NCBI GenBank assembly: GCA_025350445.1
Contig: JANXXV010000916.1
Coordinates: 1 to 14,455 of the forward strand
Length of the DNA stretch: 14,455 nucleotides
DNA from: Bryobacteraceae bacterium
GTDB lineage: Bacteria; Acidobacteriota; Terriglobia; Bryobacterales; Bryobacteraceae
Direction of reading: 5' to 3'
Shown here: one piece after another, positions 1 to 7,864 of the stretch
Layout of the letters: each line of letters opens with the position of its first letter
Numbering within the stretch: position 1 is the first letter of the stretch
Translations under genes and position numbers: made by a program
The notes under the pieces: generated by a model
The model's input: only the letters and a program-made list of their open reading frames with translations
What the model was told of the DNA's origin: nothing
Database searches by the model: none

Positions 1-1420
1 CCCCGATGCCGGTCCGGTTCACTCCCCTCCGCGTAAATCCGAATCGGAGCTGATTGACTGAATCCGGCGAGATGGTGTAAGCATAGTCCGCCGCGACGGA
101 GTCGGCCCGGGTTGAAGTGTCGCCAATCACGCCCGAAGTGAGGCTGCCGCTGCCATCGGGCAGTGGTGTCCCAGGCGCCGAGCTATCGCGCAGGTAAGTG
201 TAGCGGCCAAACAGCCGGTGGCGCTCGCCAAAATAACGGTCCAGCCTGGTGTCGAAAAGATCCTGATCGGTGGAATCGATTCCAACGCGGCGGTAGTTGT
301 TGGTGGCGGCCTCACGCCCGTTGACGAAGACATTCGGCAGCGGATATCGATTCAAGAGAGCAGCCGCGGCGGAGTCGAACCGGCTCGCGGGAATCGTGTT
401 GTTCGGGAAGAGGTCCGTCCGGCGCGCAGTGGCTGGGTCGTATATCGGGGCAGTAAATAGTCCTGAGCGCTGTGCGCTGGTGGGCACCGAACTAATGCGT
501 GTGTTCCCGATTCGCAGACGCGTGCCTTGCCAATCGGCGAAGAAAAACGTCTTGTTCTTTTGGATCGGCCCGCCCGCCACCAAGCCGTATTGATTCCGCT
601 TGAATGGCGGCTTTGCACCCGCGGGCGCAAAATAGTTACGCGCATTCAGCATCTCGTTCCGCAGGTACTCGAACAAAGTTCCGTGGAATTCGTTGGTCCC
701 GGACTTAGTGCCAACCTGAACCACGCCACCGTTGGACCGCCCGTACTCGGCGGAATAGCTGTTGATCTGGACGCGGAATTCCTGAATGGCGTCGATCACC
801 GGGAAGTAGGCCACCTGCCCGGGTTCCGGCTGCAAGACGCTGATTCCGTCGTATATGTATTCGCTGGTCCGGGGCCGGCTGCCGTTAATCCGCGGCAACA
901 GCGACGGGGACGAAGTGGAACCGGGAGGCAACGCTACGCCGGGTGCCAGCGCAACTAAAGGGACGAAGTTTCTGCCGTCCAGCGGAAGCGCATCGACCTT
1001 GCGTTGGTCCACAAGGAAGCTTTCGGTTCCGGAGGTAGTCTGCAGCAGAGGCAGTGCGGCATTCACTTCGATCGTCTGCGTGATTTCGCCCACCTGCAGT
1101 TGCAGGTCCAATGCAATCCGGTCGGCCACGCGCACATCCACGCCCGCCCGGCGTAGCGTGGAAAAGCCAGGTTTGGAAACGGCAACCACAAACCTGCCGG
1201 ATGGCAATGCGGAAAAGTGATACTCGCCAGCCTCACTGGTGACAGTCTTCGAAGCCACGCCAGTGCCTTGTTCCTGCGCCTCGACGGCTGCCCCGGTAAC
1301 CGCCAAGCCCGAAGCATCCCGCACCCGGCCGAACAACTCCGCGCGTCCCACTTGGCCGGACGCGGCCGAAAGCGACAGCAGGGAAAATAGCAACGCTCGT
1401 GTTAGTGTGGGAGTCGGCAT
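1..1420 (-). CDS. TonB-dependent receptor, Oar-like, N-terminal part (runs off left edge)
   Basis: An open frame of 473 codons reads leftwards from an ATG at 1418-1420 to the window edge without a stop, so only the N-terminal part is present. The product starts with a signal peptide (MPTPTLTRALLFSLLSLSAA, then SGQ), followed by a carboxypeptidase-regulatory-like beta-sandwich at about residues 27-107 (FGRVRDASGLAVTGAAVEAQ, GEYHFSALPSG). A plug domain follows (LPLDGRNFVPL, INGSRPRTSEYIYDG, IQEFRVQINSYSAEYGRSNG) and then barrel strands (GTNEFHGTLFEYLRNE, KNKTFFFADWQG). These are family hallmarks of outer-membrane receptors abundant in Acidobacteriota, which import nutrients with energy from TonB/ExbBD. 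The substrate cannot be read from sequence. The gene is divergent from an oxyanion-sensing-type regulator across 54 bp with a palindrome, so its expression, and perhaps its substrate, may relate to that regulator. I see no clear Shine-Dalgarno before the ATG. The family call is firm; the ligand is unknown. Confidence 0.93.
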   Translation of the reverse strand, partial: MPTPTLTRALLFSLLSLSAASGQVGRAELFGRVRDASGLAVTGAAVEAQEQGTGVASKTVTSEAGEYHFSALPSGRFVVAVSKPGFSTLRRAGVDVRVADRIALDLQLQVGEITQTIEVNAALPLLQTTSGTESFLVDQRKVDALPLDGRNFVPLVALAPGVALPPGSTSSPSLLPRINGSRPRTSEYIYDGISVLQPEPGQVAYFPVIDAIQEFRVQINSYSAEYGRSNGGVVQVGTKSGTNEFHGTLFEYLRNEMLNARNYFAPAGAKPPFKRNQYGLVAGGPIQKNKTFFFADWQGTRLRIGNTRISSVPTSAQRSGLFTAPIYDPATARRTDLFPNNTIPASRFDSAAAALLNRYPLPNVFVNGREAATNNYRRVGIDSTDQDLFDTRLDRYFGERHRLFGRYTYLRDSSAPGTPLPDGSGSLTSGVIGDTSTRADSVAADYAYTISPDSVNQLRFGFTRRGVNRTGIG

Positions 1421-1447
1421 CGATATGTGTGTAGCGAAAAACAGACC

Positions 1448-1467
1448 ATGTCTTGCATCTAAGACAT
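1448..1467. promoter_or_regulatory. Palindromic operator candidate between receptor and regulator genes
   Basis: A perfect inverted repeat, ATGTCTT-6 bp-AAGACAT, sits in the 54-bp gap between the two divergent start codons, 7 bp before the ATG of the regulator. -10-like hexamers overlap its right side on both strands: CATTAT (1465-1470) towards the regulator and GATAAT (reverse strand, 1466-1471) towards the receptor. A dimeric XRE-family protein bound here would be placed to control both genes. The repeat is seen directly; binding by the adjacent regulator and the promoter hexamers are inference. Confidence 0.5.
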
Positions 1468-1474
1468 TATCACA

Positions 1475-2596
1475 ATGACCGGCGTTGAAAACAATCTCGC
1501 AGCCATCCGCCGGAAACGGGGACTCTCCGCCGCCCAACTAGCCGAACTGGTAAACGTCAGCCGTCAGACCATTTACGCCATGGAAGCGGGCAGCTACGTG
1601 CCGAACACAGCCGTCGCGCTGAAGCTTGCGCGGGTGCTGGAGGCCTCAGTCGAGGACCTGTTCACCTTGCCGGGGGAATCTGTCGGGCCAGAGCTTCGGG
1701 TGGAACCCGCGACGCTTCTACCGGGTTCGGGAAAGCCGCAACCGGGACAGCCCGTTCAGCTCTGCCAGGTGGACAAGCGTCTGATGGCCTCTTCGCCATC
1801 TCCTTTACCTTGGTATTTCCCGGCTAGCGATGCCGTGGTTACGGCCAGCCCCGCAGCGGCGGGAAAGGCGAAAGTCCAGGTTTTTCACGCGGACGCCCAG
1901 TTTGGCAACAGGATATTGATTGCGGGCTGCGACCCCGGCATCTCTGTGCTGGCGCGTCATGTTCAGGCTGCCGGCGTCGAGCTCGTTCTGGCGCATCGCA
2001 ACAGTTCCCAAGCGCTCGCACTGCTCAAAGAGGGCGTGGTCCACGTAGCGGGTACTCACCTGCGGGATGAGGAAAGCGGCGAATCGAACATCCCCGAAAT
2101 TGGGCGGCTTTTTCCAAAGAATTCAGTGGCGGTGATCTCATTTGCAATCTGGGAAGAGGGCATCGTTACCGCGAACGGCAATCCGAAATCGATTAAGGAG
2201 ATCGCGGACTTCGCGCGCGCCGGCGTGTCGATCGTGAACAGGGAACCGGGAGCCGGAACCAGGCATCTTCTGGATTCCCGATTGAAGGCGCTAAAAATCA
2301 GCGGGGCTAGCATCAGCGGCTACGACCGGACCGTACAAGGGCATCTGCCGGCGGCGTGGCAGGTAAAATCAGGCGCGGTTGATTGCTGCATCGCGACGCG
2401 CGCGGCCGCGCGGGTGTTCGGCCTGGGATTCATTCCCCTCATCAGCGAACGGTACGATCTGGCCATTCGACGCCGGCATCTGGATCTTCCAGGGGTGCAA
2501 GCGCTGCTGGACACGCTGGGACGGACCAGCTTTCGCCGGGAACTGGAAGGCCTGGGCGGGTATGATACCCGCGCCGCCGGCCAGCGGATGTTGTGA
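1475..2596 (+). CDS. XRE-family transcriptional regulator with COG1910-like molybdate/oxyanion-binding domain
   Basis: This 373-residue protein has an N-terminal helix-turn-helix at about residues 8-61 (IRRKRGLSAAQLAELVNVSR, QTIYAMEAGSYVPN) of the XRE/Cro type. A linker leads to a periplasmic-binding-protein-like domain at about 130-350 with the marks of the COG1910/PF12727 family: GCDPGISVLARH, HVAGTHLRDEESGE, NREPGAGTRHLLD, and VKSGAVDCCIATRAAA followed by FGLGFIPLISERYDL. In known members this domain, lacking a signal peptide, serves as a cytoplasmic sensor linked to molybdate or molybdenum cofactor metabolism. The exact ligand here is not known. The ATG follows a palindrome with no Shine-Dalgarno, and a CATTAT hexamer ends 4 bp before it, so the mRNA could be leaderless. 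The gene probably regulates itself and the divergent TonB-dependent receptor. It ends 1 bp from the convergent secreted-protein gene. No molybdenum enzyme or transporter gene is seen nearby, so the metal link is by family only. Confidence 0.88.
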   Translation: MTGVENNLAAIRRKRGLSAAQLAELVNVSRQTIYAMEAGSYVPNTAVALKLARVLEASVEDLFTLPGESVGPELRVEPATLLPGSGKPQPGQPVQLCQVDKRLMASSPSPLPWYFPASDAVVTASPAAAGKAKVQVFHADAQFGNRILIAGCDPGISVLARHVQAAGVELVLAHRNSSQALALLKEGVVHVAGTHLRDEESGESNIPEIGRLFPKNSVAVISFAIWEEGIVTANGNPKSIKEIADFARAGVSIVNREPGAGTRHLLDSRLKALKISGASISGYDRTVQGHLPAAWQVKSGAVDCCIATRAAARVFGLGFIPLISERYDLAIRRRHLDLPGVQALLDTLGRTSFRRELEGLGGYDTRAAGQRML

Positions 2597-2597
2597 C

Positions 2598-3431
2598 TTA
2601 CTTCGCTTCGACGCCTCTACCGCGTGGATAGCAGATCCTGCTTACGTGCGGCGCCGCGAACCACATCCCTTCTTCTGCGTAAATGGTTTTCACGAAGCAG
2701 AACTGCTTACCTTGCTCTTTCAATGACCGGGGAACATCAAGGACCTGCAAATACTGTTCCTGGCCCATCACCGATGCCGACATGCGGGTGGCCATATTGA
2801 GACGCTCATCGAATCGTCCCTGGGTCAAGTCGAAGATGTAGATTTCGCTCGATTCCGCGTCGTCCCCGTGTGAATCGGACTCAACCACCAGTTCGTCCCG
2901 GCCATCTCCGGTTAGATCCACCAGCCGGATCCCCTGAAAGCTCTTGTGGCCATGAGAGTCCAGCACCAGCCGCTCGGTCACCTTCCAAGCGGAGCCCAAT
3001 CGAGTGAGATGCAGCAGCAGCGGGACGGAAGAGCATTGCGCATTCGCGGAAACACCCGCGAACCCATACTGCATAATGGTGAGCCAATCGGTACCGGGCG
3101 TCCGCGCCCCTGGCCACATATACAGCCGGAGGCGAACTTCGCGCTTGTTGCCCGCGCCCTGGGCGGCACACCGCTCGGTCTCGTTCGCCGGCTTACCGGT
3201 CACGCCATAGACCTTCTCCTGTGCCATCGCATCCGGAAACGTAAGTGCATTCTTCTTTAAATTATTCGGCCGCCAGGTGGAATCGATTGTCTTGCCCGGC
3301 AGCAGAGAAATCTCCATGCCGGGAAAGGCGGCAGCCAGTATCTGAGCGCGTAGCGCTTCGTCCGTCACGGGCTCCGTGGTGGCCAGGGCGTTGTTCGCCA
3401 GAAGTATAGAAGGCAATAAGAATTTGAACAC
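2598..3431 (-). CDS. Secreted protein of unknown function with an FG-GAP-like calcium-loop motif
   Basis: I do not recognise the family. The 277-residue product begins with a short signal peptide (MFKFLLPSILLANNALA, cleavage probably after ALA), so it is likely exported. The middle contains DLTGDGRDELVVE, an acidic D-x-T-G-D-G-x-D-E loop resembling FG-GAP/VCBS repeats, followed by an acidic stretch (DSHGDDAESSEIYIFDL). Four cysteines (for example in ERCAAQG, NAQCSS, FCFVK, RICYP) could form two disulfides in the periplasm. The start is a GTG supported by AGGAGA on the minus strand (3437-3442), six to seven bases upstream. It is divergent from the MBOAT operon across about 150 bp and convergent with the regulator gene, so it is probably transcribed alone. 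A single FG-GAP-like loop does not make a beta-propeller; function is open. Confidence 0.75.
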   Translation of the reverse strand: MFKFLLPSILLANNALATTEPVTDEALRAQILAAAFPGMEISLLPGKTIDSTWRPNNLKKNALTFPDAMAQEKVYGVTGKPANETERCAAQGAGNKREVRLRLYMWPGARTPGTDWLTIMQYGFAGVSANAQCSSVPLLLHLTRLGSAWKVTERLVLDSHGHKSFQGIRLVDLTGDGRDELVVESDSHGDDAESSEIYIFDLTQGRFDERLNMATRMSASVMGQEQYLQVLDVPRSLKEQGKQFCFVKTIYAEEGMWFAAPHVSRICYPRGRGVEAK

Positions 3432-3436
3432 CCGTC

Positions 3437-3442
3437 TCTCCT
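3437..3442 (-). promoter_or_regulatory. Ribosome binding site fixing a GTG start
   Basis: TCTCCT on the plus strand reads AGGAGA on the minus strand and lies just before the GTG at 3429-3431. It supports this GTG as the start of the secreted-protein gene, which is also the codon immediately before its signal peptide. Confidence 0.6.
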
Positions 3443-3552
3443 ACCAGTACACCCGCGGAAAGCGCATACGGAATCGCTCATCCCGGCAAGCCTTAGGTAT
3501 TTTTAACGTACCTCTACGGTGAATTTTGTCTCCGCACTCACCTCGCATCCGC

Positions 3553-3558
3553 TATATT
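3553..3558 (+). promoter_or_regulatory. Possible -10 element of the acylation operon
   Basis: TATATT is a good -10-like hexamer 25 bp before the ATG at 3584. TTGTCT at 3526-3531 is the nearest -35-like match but the spacing of 21 bp is too long, so this is weak. If it is used, transcription starts near 3565 and the TTG at 3557 cannot be the start codon, which fits the choice of 3584. Confidence 0.25.
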
Positions 3559-3583
3559 GAAGAATTCCAACCGAACTGGCTGC

Positions 3584-4960
3584 ATGCTGCTCTTCTCGCC
3601 GATCTACTTCGTATTTCTGACAGCGATCTTCTTCCTATACTGGCCGCTGGCGCGAATCCGCGCGTTGTCGCTCGCGGTCGTCTTATTTGCCAATTACTTC
3701 TTTTACCTGAAGTTCGATCTTTTCTACCTCGCGCTCATTCCCGCGGCATCCACAATCGACTTCCTGCTGGCGCTCGGCATGCAAAAGATCAATCGCCAGG
3801 CAGGGCGCCGGTTCCTGGTCTCGCTAAGCATTTTACTGAATCTTGGAATTCTGGCAACTTTCAAATACATGCCGCTGGTAAAGTCCGATTGGAGCTGGGT
3901 GTTTCCGCTCGGCATCTCCTTTTACACCTTTCAGGCGTTGAGTTACACGATTGATGTTTACCGGCGGGATGCGAAAGCTACGTCCAGCATCCTCGCGTAC
4001 CTGACAGCCGTGTCGTTCTTCCCCACTATACTCGCCGGTCCCATCACTCGTCCCGCATCGCTGATTGCTCAGTTCGAAATGCCAGACAAGAAGCTGTTAC
4101 CAGCCGACGGCGGACGGGCGCTGTTCCTGATCGGACTGGGTCTCATTAAGAAGCTGCTCATCGCGGATTACCTGGCCGACAATCTGGTAAATCGGGTCTT
4201 CGACCTTCCAAAGCTGTATTCCGGATTCGAGGTTCTGATCGGCGTCTACGGCTACGCCGCCCAGCTCTATTACGATTTTTCGGGCTATACCGATATCGCA
4301 ATCGGGTCCGCTCTGCTGTTGGGCCTGAAGCTGCCGGTGAACTTCAACCGTCCCTACGAATCGGAAAATATCGCCGACTTCTGGCGGCGCTGGCATATCT
4401 CACTGTCGTCCTGGCTGCGCGATTATCTGTACTTCTCGCTGCCGGGCCTGCGGTCGAAATGGAAGATCTTCACCTACAGCAATCTGGTGATTACCATGTT
4501 GCTGGGCGGCCTGTGGCACGGCGCCAGTTGGAATTTCGCCACCTGGGGACTCTTGCACGGAGTCGCGCTTGCTCTGCAACGGGCATTCCAGGTTTTCCGC
4601 AAGAACGCTAAGCCATCGCCGAATCCCGCCGCGCGGTTCCTACGGATTTTCGTCACCGTACACTTCGTTTGTTTCGCGTGGGTCTTCTTCCGTGCGCCAA
4701 ACTTTCCCGCTGCCGTGTCTATTCTGGAGCGGATCGCTTCGCTGACGTTCTCAACCGCGAACATTTCCGCATCCTTTGCGCTGATATTGCTCCTAGGAAT
4801 CGTCTTTCATTTCGCGCCAAAGAGGATCTACGAATTCAGCATGAAGACCTATACCGCCTCGCCCGCGGTAGTGCAGGCAGCGGCGCTGGCGTTGCTGGTG
4901 CTTGCCATTCAGTATGTGGCCGCCACCGGCTCCGCTCCGTTCATCTATACGAAGTTCTGA
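3584..4960 (+). CDS. MBOAT family membrane-bound O-acyltransferase (AlgI/DltB-like)
   Basis: The 458-residue product is strongly hydrophobic, with around ten membrane spans. It carries the two MBOAT signatures: FWRRWHISLSSWLRDYLYF with the conserved His at residue 271, and GLWHGASWNFATWGLLHG with His at residue 312. FPLGISFYTFQALSYTIDVY, FFPTILAGPITRP and YYDFSGYTDIAIG are typical of the AlgI branch. Such proteins take an acyl group from a cytoplasmic donor and pass it through the membrane for attachment to an extracytoplasmic polymer, together with an SGNH partner. I chose the ATG at 3584 because MLLFSPIYFVFL is the usual beginning of this family; a TTG at 3557 would add nine residues and overlap a -10-like hexamer. 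It is the first gene of a six-gene operon, and the next gene starts 5 bp after its stop. The donor could be acetyl-CoA, as for AlgI, or the acyl carrier protein encoded downstream, as for DltB. Confidence 0.93.
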   Translation: MLLFSPIYFVFLTAIFFLYWPLARIRALSLAVVLFANYFFYLKFDLFYLALIPAASTIDFLLALGMQKINRQAGRRFLVSLSILLNLGILATFKYMPLVKSDWSWVFPLGISFYTFQALSYTIDVYRRDAKATSSILAYLTAVSFFPTILAGPITRPASLIAQFEMPDKKLLPADGGRALFLIGLGLIKKLLIADYLADNLVNRVFDLPKLYSGFEVLIGVYGYAAQLYYDFSGYTDIAIGSALLLGLKLPVNFNRPYESENIADFWRRWHISLSSWLRDYLYFSLPGLRSKWKIFTYSNLVITMLLGGLWHGASWNFATWGLLHGVALALQRAFQVFRKNAKPSPNPAARFLRIFVTVHFVCFAWVFFRAPNFPAAVSILERIASLTFSTANISASFALILLLGIVFHFAPKRIYEFSMKTYTASPAVVQAAALALLVLAIQYVAATGSAPFIYTKF

Positions 4961-4965
4961 TTCCA

Positions 4966-6363
4966 ATGACCTGGCTGCCACTGAAGACATCAATCACCGT
5001 CGCCGCCTTCGTGGCCATTGCGGCCTTGCCGGAGTTGATTCCCCAACTGGCGAACTTCAAGATCGTCGAATGGAAAGAGCTAGGTTCGGTGCTCGACTTT
5101 CATGGCAAAGATACTCAGTCCGAGGTAGAGGCGGAACAAGCGCGCCTGAATCCGGATACCCCGCTGCACAGCGATTCCATTTACCCGCTGCGGGACCCCG
5201 GCGCCAGCCTCGATCACTTTTACGAATCGTTGTTTCAAACGGAATTGCGCAACGACGGCGCGGTAACTAAAATCCTTCACTACGGCGACTCCCCGACAAC
5301 CGCCGATCTCATCACCGCCGACCTGCGCATCCTCTTACAGAAGCAGTTTGGAGACGCCGGCCATGGCTATGTTCTCGTGGGTAAACCATGGGCCTGGTAT
5401 GGGCACCGCGGATTTGAAATCGATAATTCCGGCTGGCAGATAACGCCCGCCAATCAGAGTGAGGTCCGCAATGGCCTCTTCGGGCTGGGCGGCGTAGTTT
5501 TCCGCGGCTCGCCCGGTTCGGCTACCCGGCTAACCGCCCGCGATTCCGGTTATACACAGGTGGAAATCTCGTATCTTCATGAACCTGGCGGCGGAATCTT
5601 CGAAATGCTGGCGGGTGGAAAATCGTTGGGTGACATTGATACAAACTACCCGGAAGTTCTTTCCGGCTTTGCTTCGTTCCCCATCCCCCCCGAGTCGAAA
5701 CGATTTGAGCTTCGTGTCATGAGCGGAAGCCCCCGCCTTTTCGGCGCCCACTTTACCAAGCCCGGCCCTGGAATTGTCTACAACAGCCTCGGCGTGAACG
5801 GAGCGTATGTGGCCATCCTTTCCCGCATGTTCCAGGAACGCCATTGGTCTGAACAGTTGAAGCACTACAAGCCCGACCTGATCATCGTCAACTACGGCAC
5901 CAACGAAAGCGTATACGCTTCTTTTGTGGACACGTCCTACACAAAGGAGCTTCGTGAAGTCATTCGCCGAATTCATGCCGCTTTACCCGAGACATCTATT
6001 TTGGTGATGAGTCCCATGGATAGAGGCCAGCGCACGCCCACCGGCGAAATCGCCTCCGTGCCTGCCCTGGTGCGGCTGGTGAATTTACAACAACAGATCG
6101 CATCGGAGACCGGCTGCGGATTCTTCAACACCTTTCAAGCGATGGGCGGCCCCGGCACCATGGGGCGCTGGTATAACGCCGAACACCGGCTGGTGAGTGC
6201 CGACTTCATCCACCCCATGCCGGGCGGCGCAAAGCTGGTGGGCAACCTGTTGTATCGCGCATTGACCAACGGATATAACAAATACAAGCTTCGCAGAATG
6301 CAGGAACGCCTTGCCTCCGCCGCCCCGATCCGCGGAAAAGGAAAGGCGGCGGCCGCCCGTTGA
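4966..6363 (+). CDS. Exported SGNH/GDSL hydrolase-like protein, first of a tandem pair
   Basis: This 465-residue protein begins with one hydrophobic N-terminal segment (SITVAAFVAIAALPELIPQL), a signal peptide or membrane anchor. The SGNH blocks are readable: HYGDSPTTAD with the nucleophile Ser109, LGVNGAYVA (block II Gly), VNYGTNES with Asn313, and DFIHPMPGG with Asp413 and His416. An inserted region (about 180-280; DSGYTQVEISYLHEPGGG and following) has the look of a beta-sandwich. Relatives next to MBOAT genes act as periplasmic acyltransferases or esterases on polysaccharides (compare AlgJ/AlgX, PatB, DltD). The start is the ATG at 4966, 5 bp after the MBOAT stop; the frame stays open upstream inside that gene but that part is clearly not expressed as protein here. 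The C-terminus is basic and Ala-rich (IRGKGKAAAAR). It overlaps the second SGNH gene by 4 bp. Whether it hydrolyses or transfers acyl groups cannot be read from sequence. Confidence 0.87.
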   Translation: MTWLPLKTSITVAAFVAIAALPELIPQLANFKIVEWKELGSVLDFHGKDTQSEVEAEQARLNPDTPLHSDSIYPLRDPGASLDHFYESLFQTELRNDGAVTKILHYGDSPTTADLITADLRILLQKQFGDAGHGYVLVGKPWAWYGHRGFEIDNSGWQITPANQSEVRNGLFGLGGVVFRGSPGSATRLTARDSGYTQVEISYLHEPGGGIFEMLAGGKSLGDIDTNYPEVLSGFASFPIPPESKRFELRVMSGSPRLFGAHFTKPGPGIVYNSLGVNGAYVAILSRMFQERHWSEQLKHYKPDLIIVNYGTNESVYASFVDTSYTKELREVIRRIHAALPETSILVMSPMDRGQRTPTGEIASVPALVRLVNLQQQIASETGCGFFNTFQAMGGPGTMGRWYNAEHRLVSADFIHPMPGGAKLVGNLLYRALTNGYNKYKLRRMQERLASAAPIRGKGKAAAAR

Positions 6364-7616
6364 CGCGACGCCTCTTCCTCTCGATGCTGGCCGGCGCAAC
6401 GCCTCTGCCGGCGGTTATTTCCAAAGCGAAGAAGCGAAGGAAGAAGGCCGCGAAGCCATCAGCACCGGCCATCAGCGCCAAGGCCCGCACCGCCGCGCTG
6501 GAGAGCGTGACCGAACAACTCCAAAACAGCCCCGTGACCTATGAGAACGCCGCTGGACTGGTGCCATTCTTTGAGCAGCTATACCGCAAGGGACCCGTCT
6601 CCATCCTGCATTACGGCGATTCGCACACTGCCGCCGATGAGTGGACCGGACATCTCCGCGAGCTGTTTCAAGGCAGGTTTGGAAACGGAGGCGCTGGTTT
6701 CTCGCACGCGGGACGGCCCTGGAACAGCTACCGCCGCATGGACGTCCGCAGCTTCGGATCGCGCTTCTGGCACAGCGACGGACTTTTCAGCCGCGAGGGC
6801 GATGGGCTGTACGGGCTGGCAGGCGTGAGTATTTCCACCACGCGGGCAGGGGAAACCGTTGCACTGAAAGCAGACGGCCCTCTACTGCAGTTCAATTACC
6901 TGCAGCAGCCTGGTGGCGGGGCGCTGGAATTGTCCGACGAGGATGTTCCGCTGGACACCATCTCCACCGATGGCGACCTGGCGCCGGGCTACTACAAGCG
7001 CGAAGTACAGCCTGGTCCGCATTACTATACACTCCGCACGCGCGACCATGCCCCGGTTCGTCTCTTTGGATGGGTAACCGGAAACATCGACGGCTTGACC
7101 TACGAAACACTCGGCATCAACGGCGCGCAGGCATCCATAATTCTGAATTGGGATGCCGCCATCACTGCAAGCAACATAGCCGACCGCAACCCCGCATTGA
7201 TTGTATTGGCTTACGGAACGAACGAAGCCGGCAACCCGCACCTGACGGCGGACGGCTTTCGCGACTTGCTGATTGAGGTGATCTCCCGCTTTCGCCAAGC
7301 CGCGCCGGCCGCGTCGATCCTGCTGATAGGCCCACCCGACCGCTTCGTCCGATCCAAGGGCAAGTGGGTGCCATACGACGCGGTGGATCGCATTGTGAAC
7401 GCCGAAAGGGAAGCCGCTTTAGCCACCGGATGCGCGTTCCTCGACCTACGCGGTAAATTGGGAGGGAAGGGTACGATGCACGAATGGGCCGTAGCCGGCC
7501 TCGCCCAGTTTGATCACGTCCATTTCACTGCGGCAGGCTACCGCTTGATCGCCGAGGCGATGTTCCGGGATTTTATGGACCAGTACGCGATTTTTCTAAA
7601 AGCAAGGGAGCAGTAA
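6360..7616 (+). CDS. Exported SGNH/GDSL hydrolase-like protein, second of a tandem pair
   Basis: A 418-residue paralogue of the preceding gene. Catalytic blocks: HYGDSHTAAD (Ser88), LGINGAQAS, AYGTNEAG (Asn288) and DHVHFTAAGY (Asp385, His388). The TTG start overlaps the upstream stop in TTGA, giving translational coupling; it yields the N-terminus MTRRLFLSMLAGATPLPAV, whose TRRLFLS matches the twin-arginine pattern, so export by Tat is possible. A start at the internal ATG 6384 would remove that motif. A lysine/arginine-rich patch (KAKKRRKKAAK) follows the signal region, which is odd for a mature N-terminus and could bind an anionic polymer. Compared with the first protein it lacks the hydrophobic anchor and the basic tail, so the two probably divide the work: one membrane-tethered, one soluble. 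Acyl transfer to, or removal from, an extracellular glycan is inferred from the MBOAT neighbour. Confidence 0.86.
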   Translation: MTRRLFLSMLAGATPLPAVISKAKKRRKKAAKPSAPAISAKARTAALESVTEQLQNSPVTYENAAGLVPFFEQLYRKGPVSILHYGDSHTAADEWTGHLRELFQGRFGNGGAGFSHAGRPWNSYRRMDVRSFGSRFWHSDGLFSREGDGLYGLAGVSISTTRAGETVALKADGPLLQFNYLQQPGGGALELSDEDVPLDTISTDGDLAPGYYKREVQPGPHYYTLRTRDHAPVRLFGWVTGNIDGLTYETLGINGAQASIILNWDAAITASNIADRNPALIVLAYGTNEAGNPHLTADGFRDLLIEVISRFRQAAPAASILLIGPPDRFVRSKGKWVPYDAVDRIVNAEREAALATGCAFLDLRGKLGGKGTMHEWAVAGLAQFDHVHFTAAGYRLIAEAMFRDFMDQYAIFLKAREQ

Positions 7617-7626
7617 CCTACATCGA

Positions 7627-7860
7627 ATGAATAGACGAGCGAAACTCCTGGAAATTATCCGGCAGGTGTCGAAGCCGGACGCCAACCCGGCGCCGGACGA
7701 GTCCCTTTTTGAATCCGGCCTGCTCGATTCATTCGCGCTGCCTGACATGGTGACGGCGATTGAGGCAACTTTCGGCATCAAGATTCCCGACTCGGATCTC
7801 AACCCGCGAAAATTCGATTCTATTGAGCGCATCGAGAGTTATCTGGAGACTCATACGTAG
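7627..7860 (+). CDS. Acyl carrier protein
   Basis: A 77-residue acidic helical protein with the 4'-phosphopantetheine attachment motif in LFESGLLDSFALPDMV; Ser35 in the D-S-F context is the expected modified residue (usually D-S-L). The rest, AIEATFGIKIPDSDL and FDSIERIESYLE, fits helices II-IV of a carrier protein. Length equals that of fatty-acid, polyketide and DltC-type carriers. It lies 10 bp after the second SGNH gene and 4 bp before the KAS III-like gene, so it is most likely a dedicated carrier for this operon rather than the housekeeping AcpP. In the Dlt system a carrier of this kind hands the acyl group to an MBOAT protein, which makes the present neighbourhood suggestive. No phosphopantetheinyl transferase or acyl ligase is in the window. 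Confidence 0.9.
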   Translation: MNRRAKLLEIIRQVSKPDANPAPDESLFESGLLDSFALPDMVTAIEATFGIKIPDSDLNPRKFDSIERIESYLETHT

Positions 7861-7864
7861 ACAA

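Noticed and set aside
3557..3583. TTG start that would extend the MBOAT protein by nine residues
   Set aside because: The family normally begins at the hydrophobic MLLFSPIYF segment, no Shine-Dalgarno precedes the TTG, and it overlaps a -10-like hexamer.
4669..4965. Upstream extension of the first SGNH frame inside the MBOAT gene
   Set aside because: The extra 99 residues are out of frame with the clearly coding MBOAT sequence; the ATG at 4966 directly after the MBOAT stop gives a normal N-terminus.
5530..5976. Antisense frame of 148 residues inside the first SGNH gene
   Set aside because: The plus-strand frame carries the catalytic motifs, and the antisense product shows no family features.
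6641..7276. Plus-strand frame of 211 residues overlapping the second SGNH gene
   Set aside because: Its product is Arg-rich and low in structure, as expected of a shifted frame of a GC-rich gene; the overlapping frame has the SGNH blocks.
7760..7864. Upstream extension of the KAS III-like frame inside the carrier protein gene
   Set aside because: It would overlap the carrier protein in another frame; the GTG at 7865 gives the standard FabH start.
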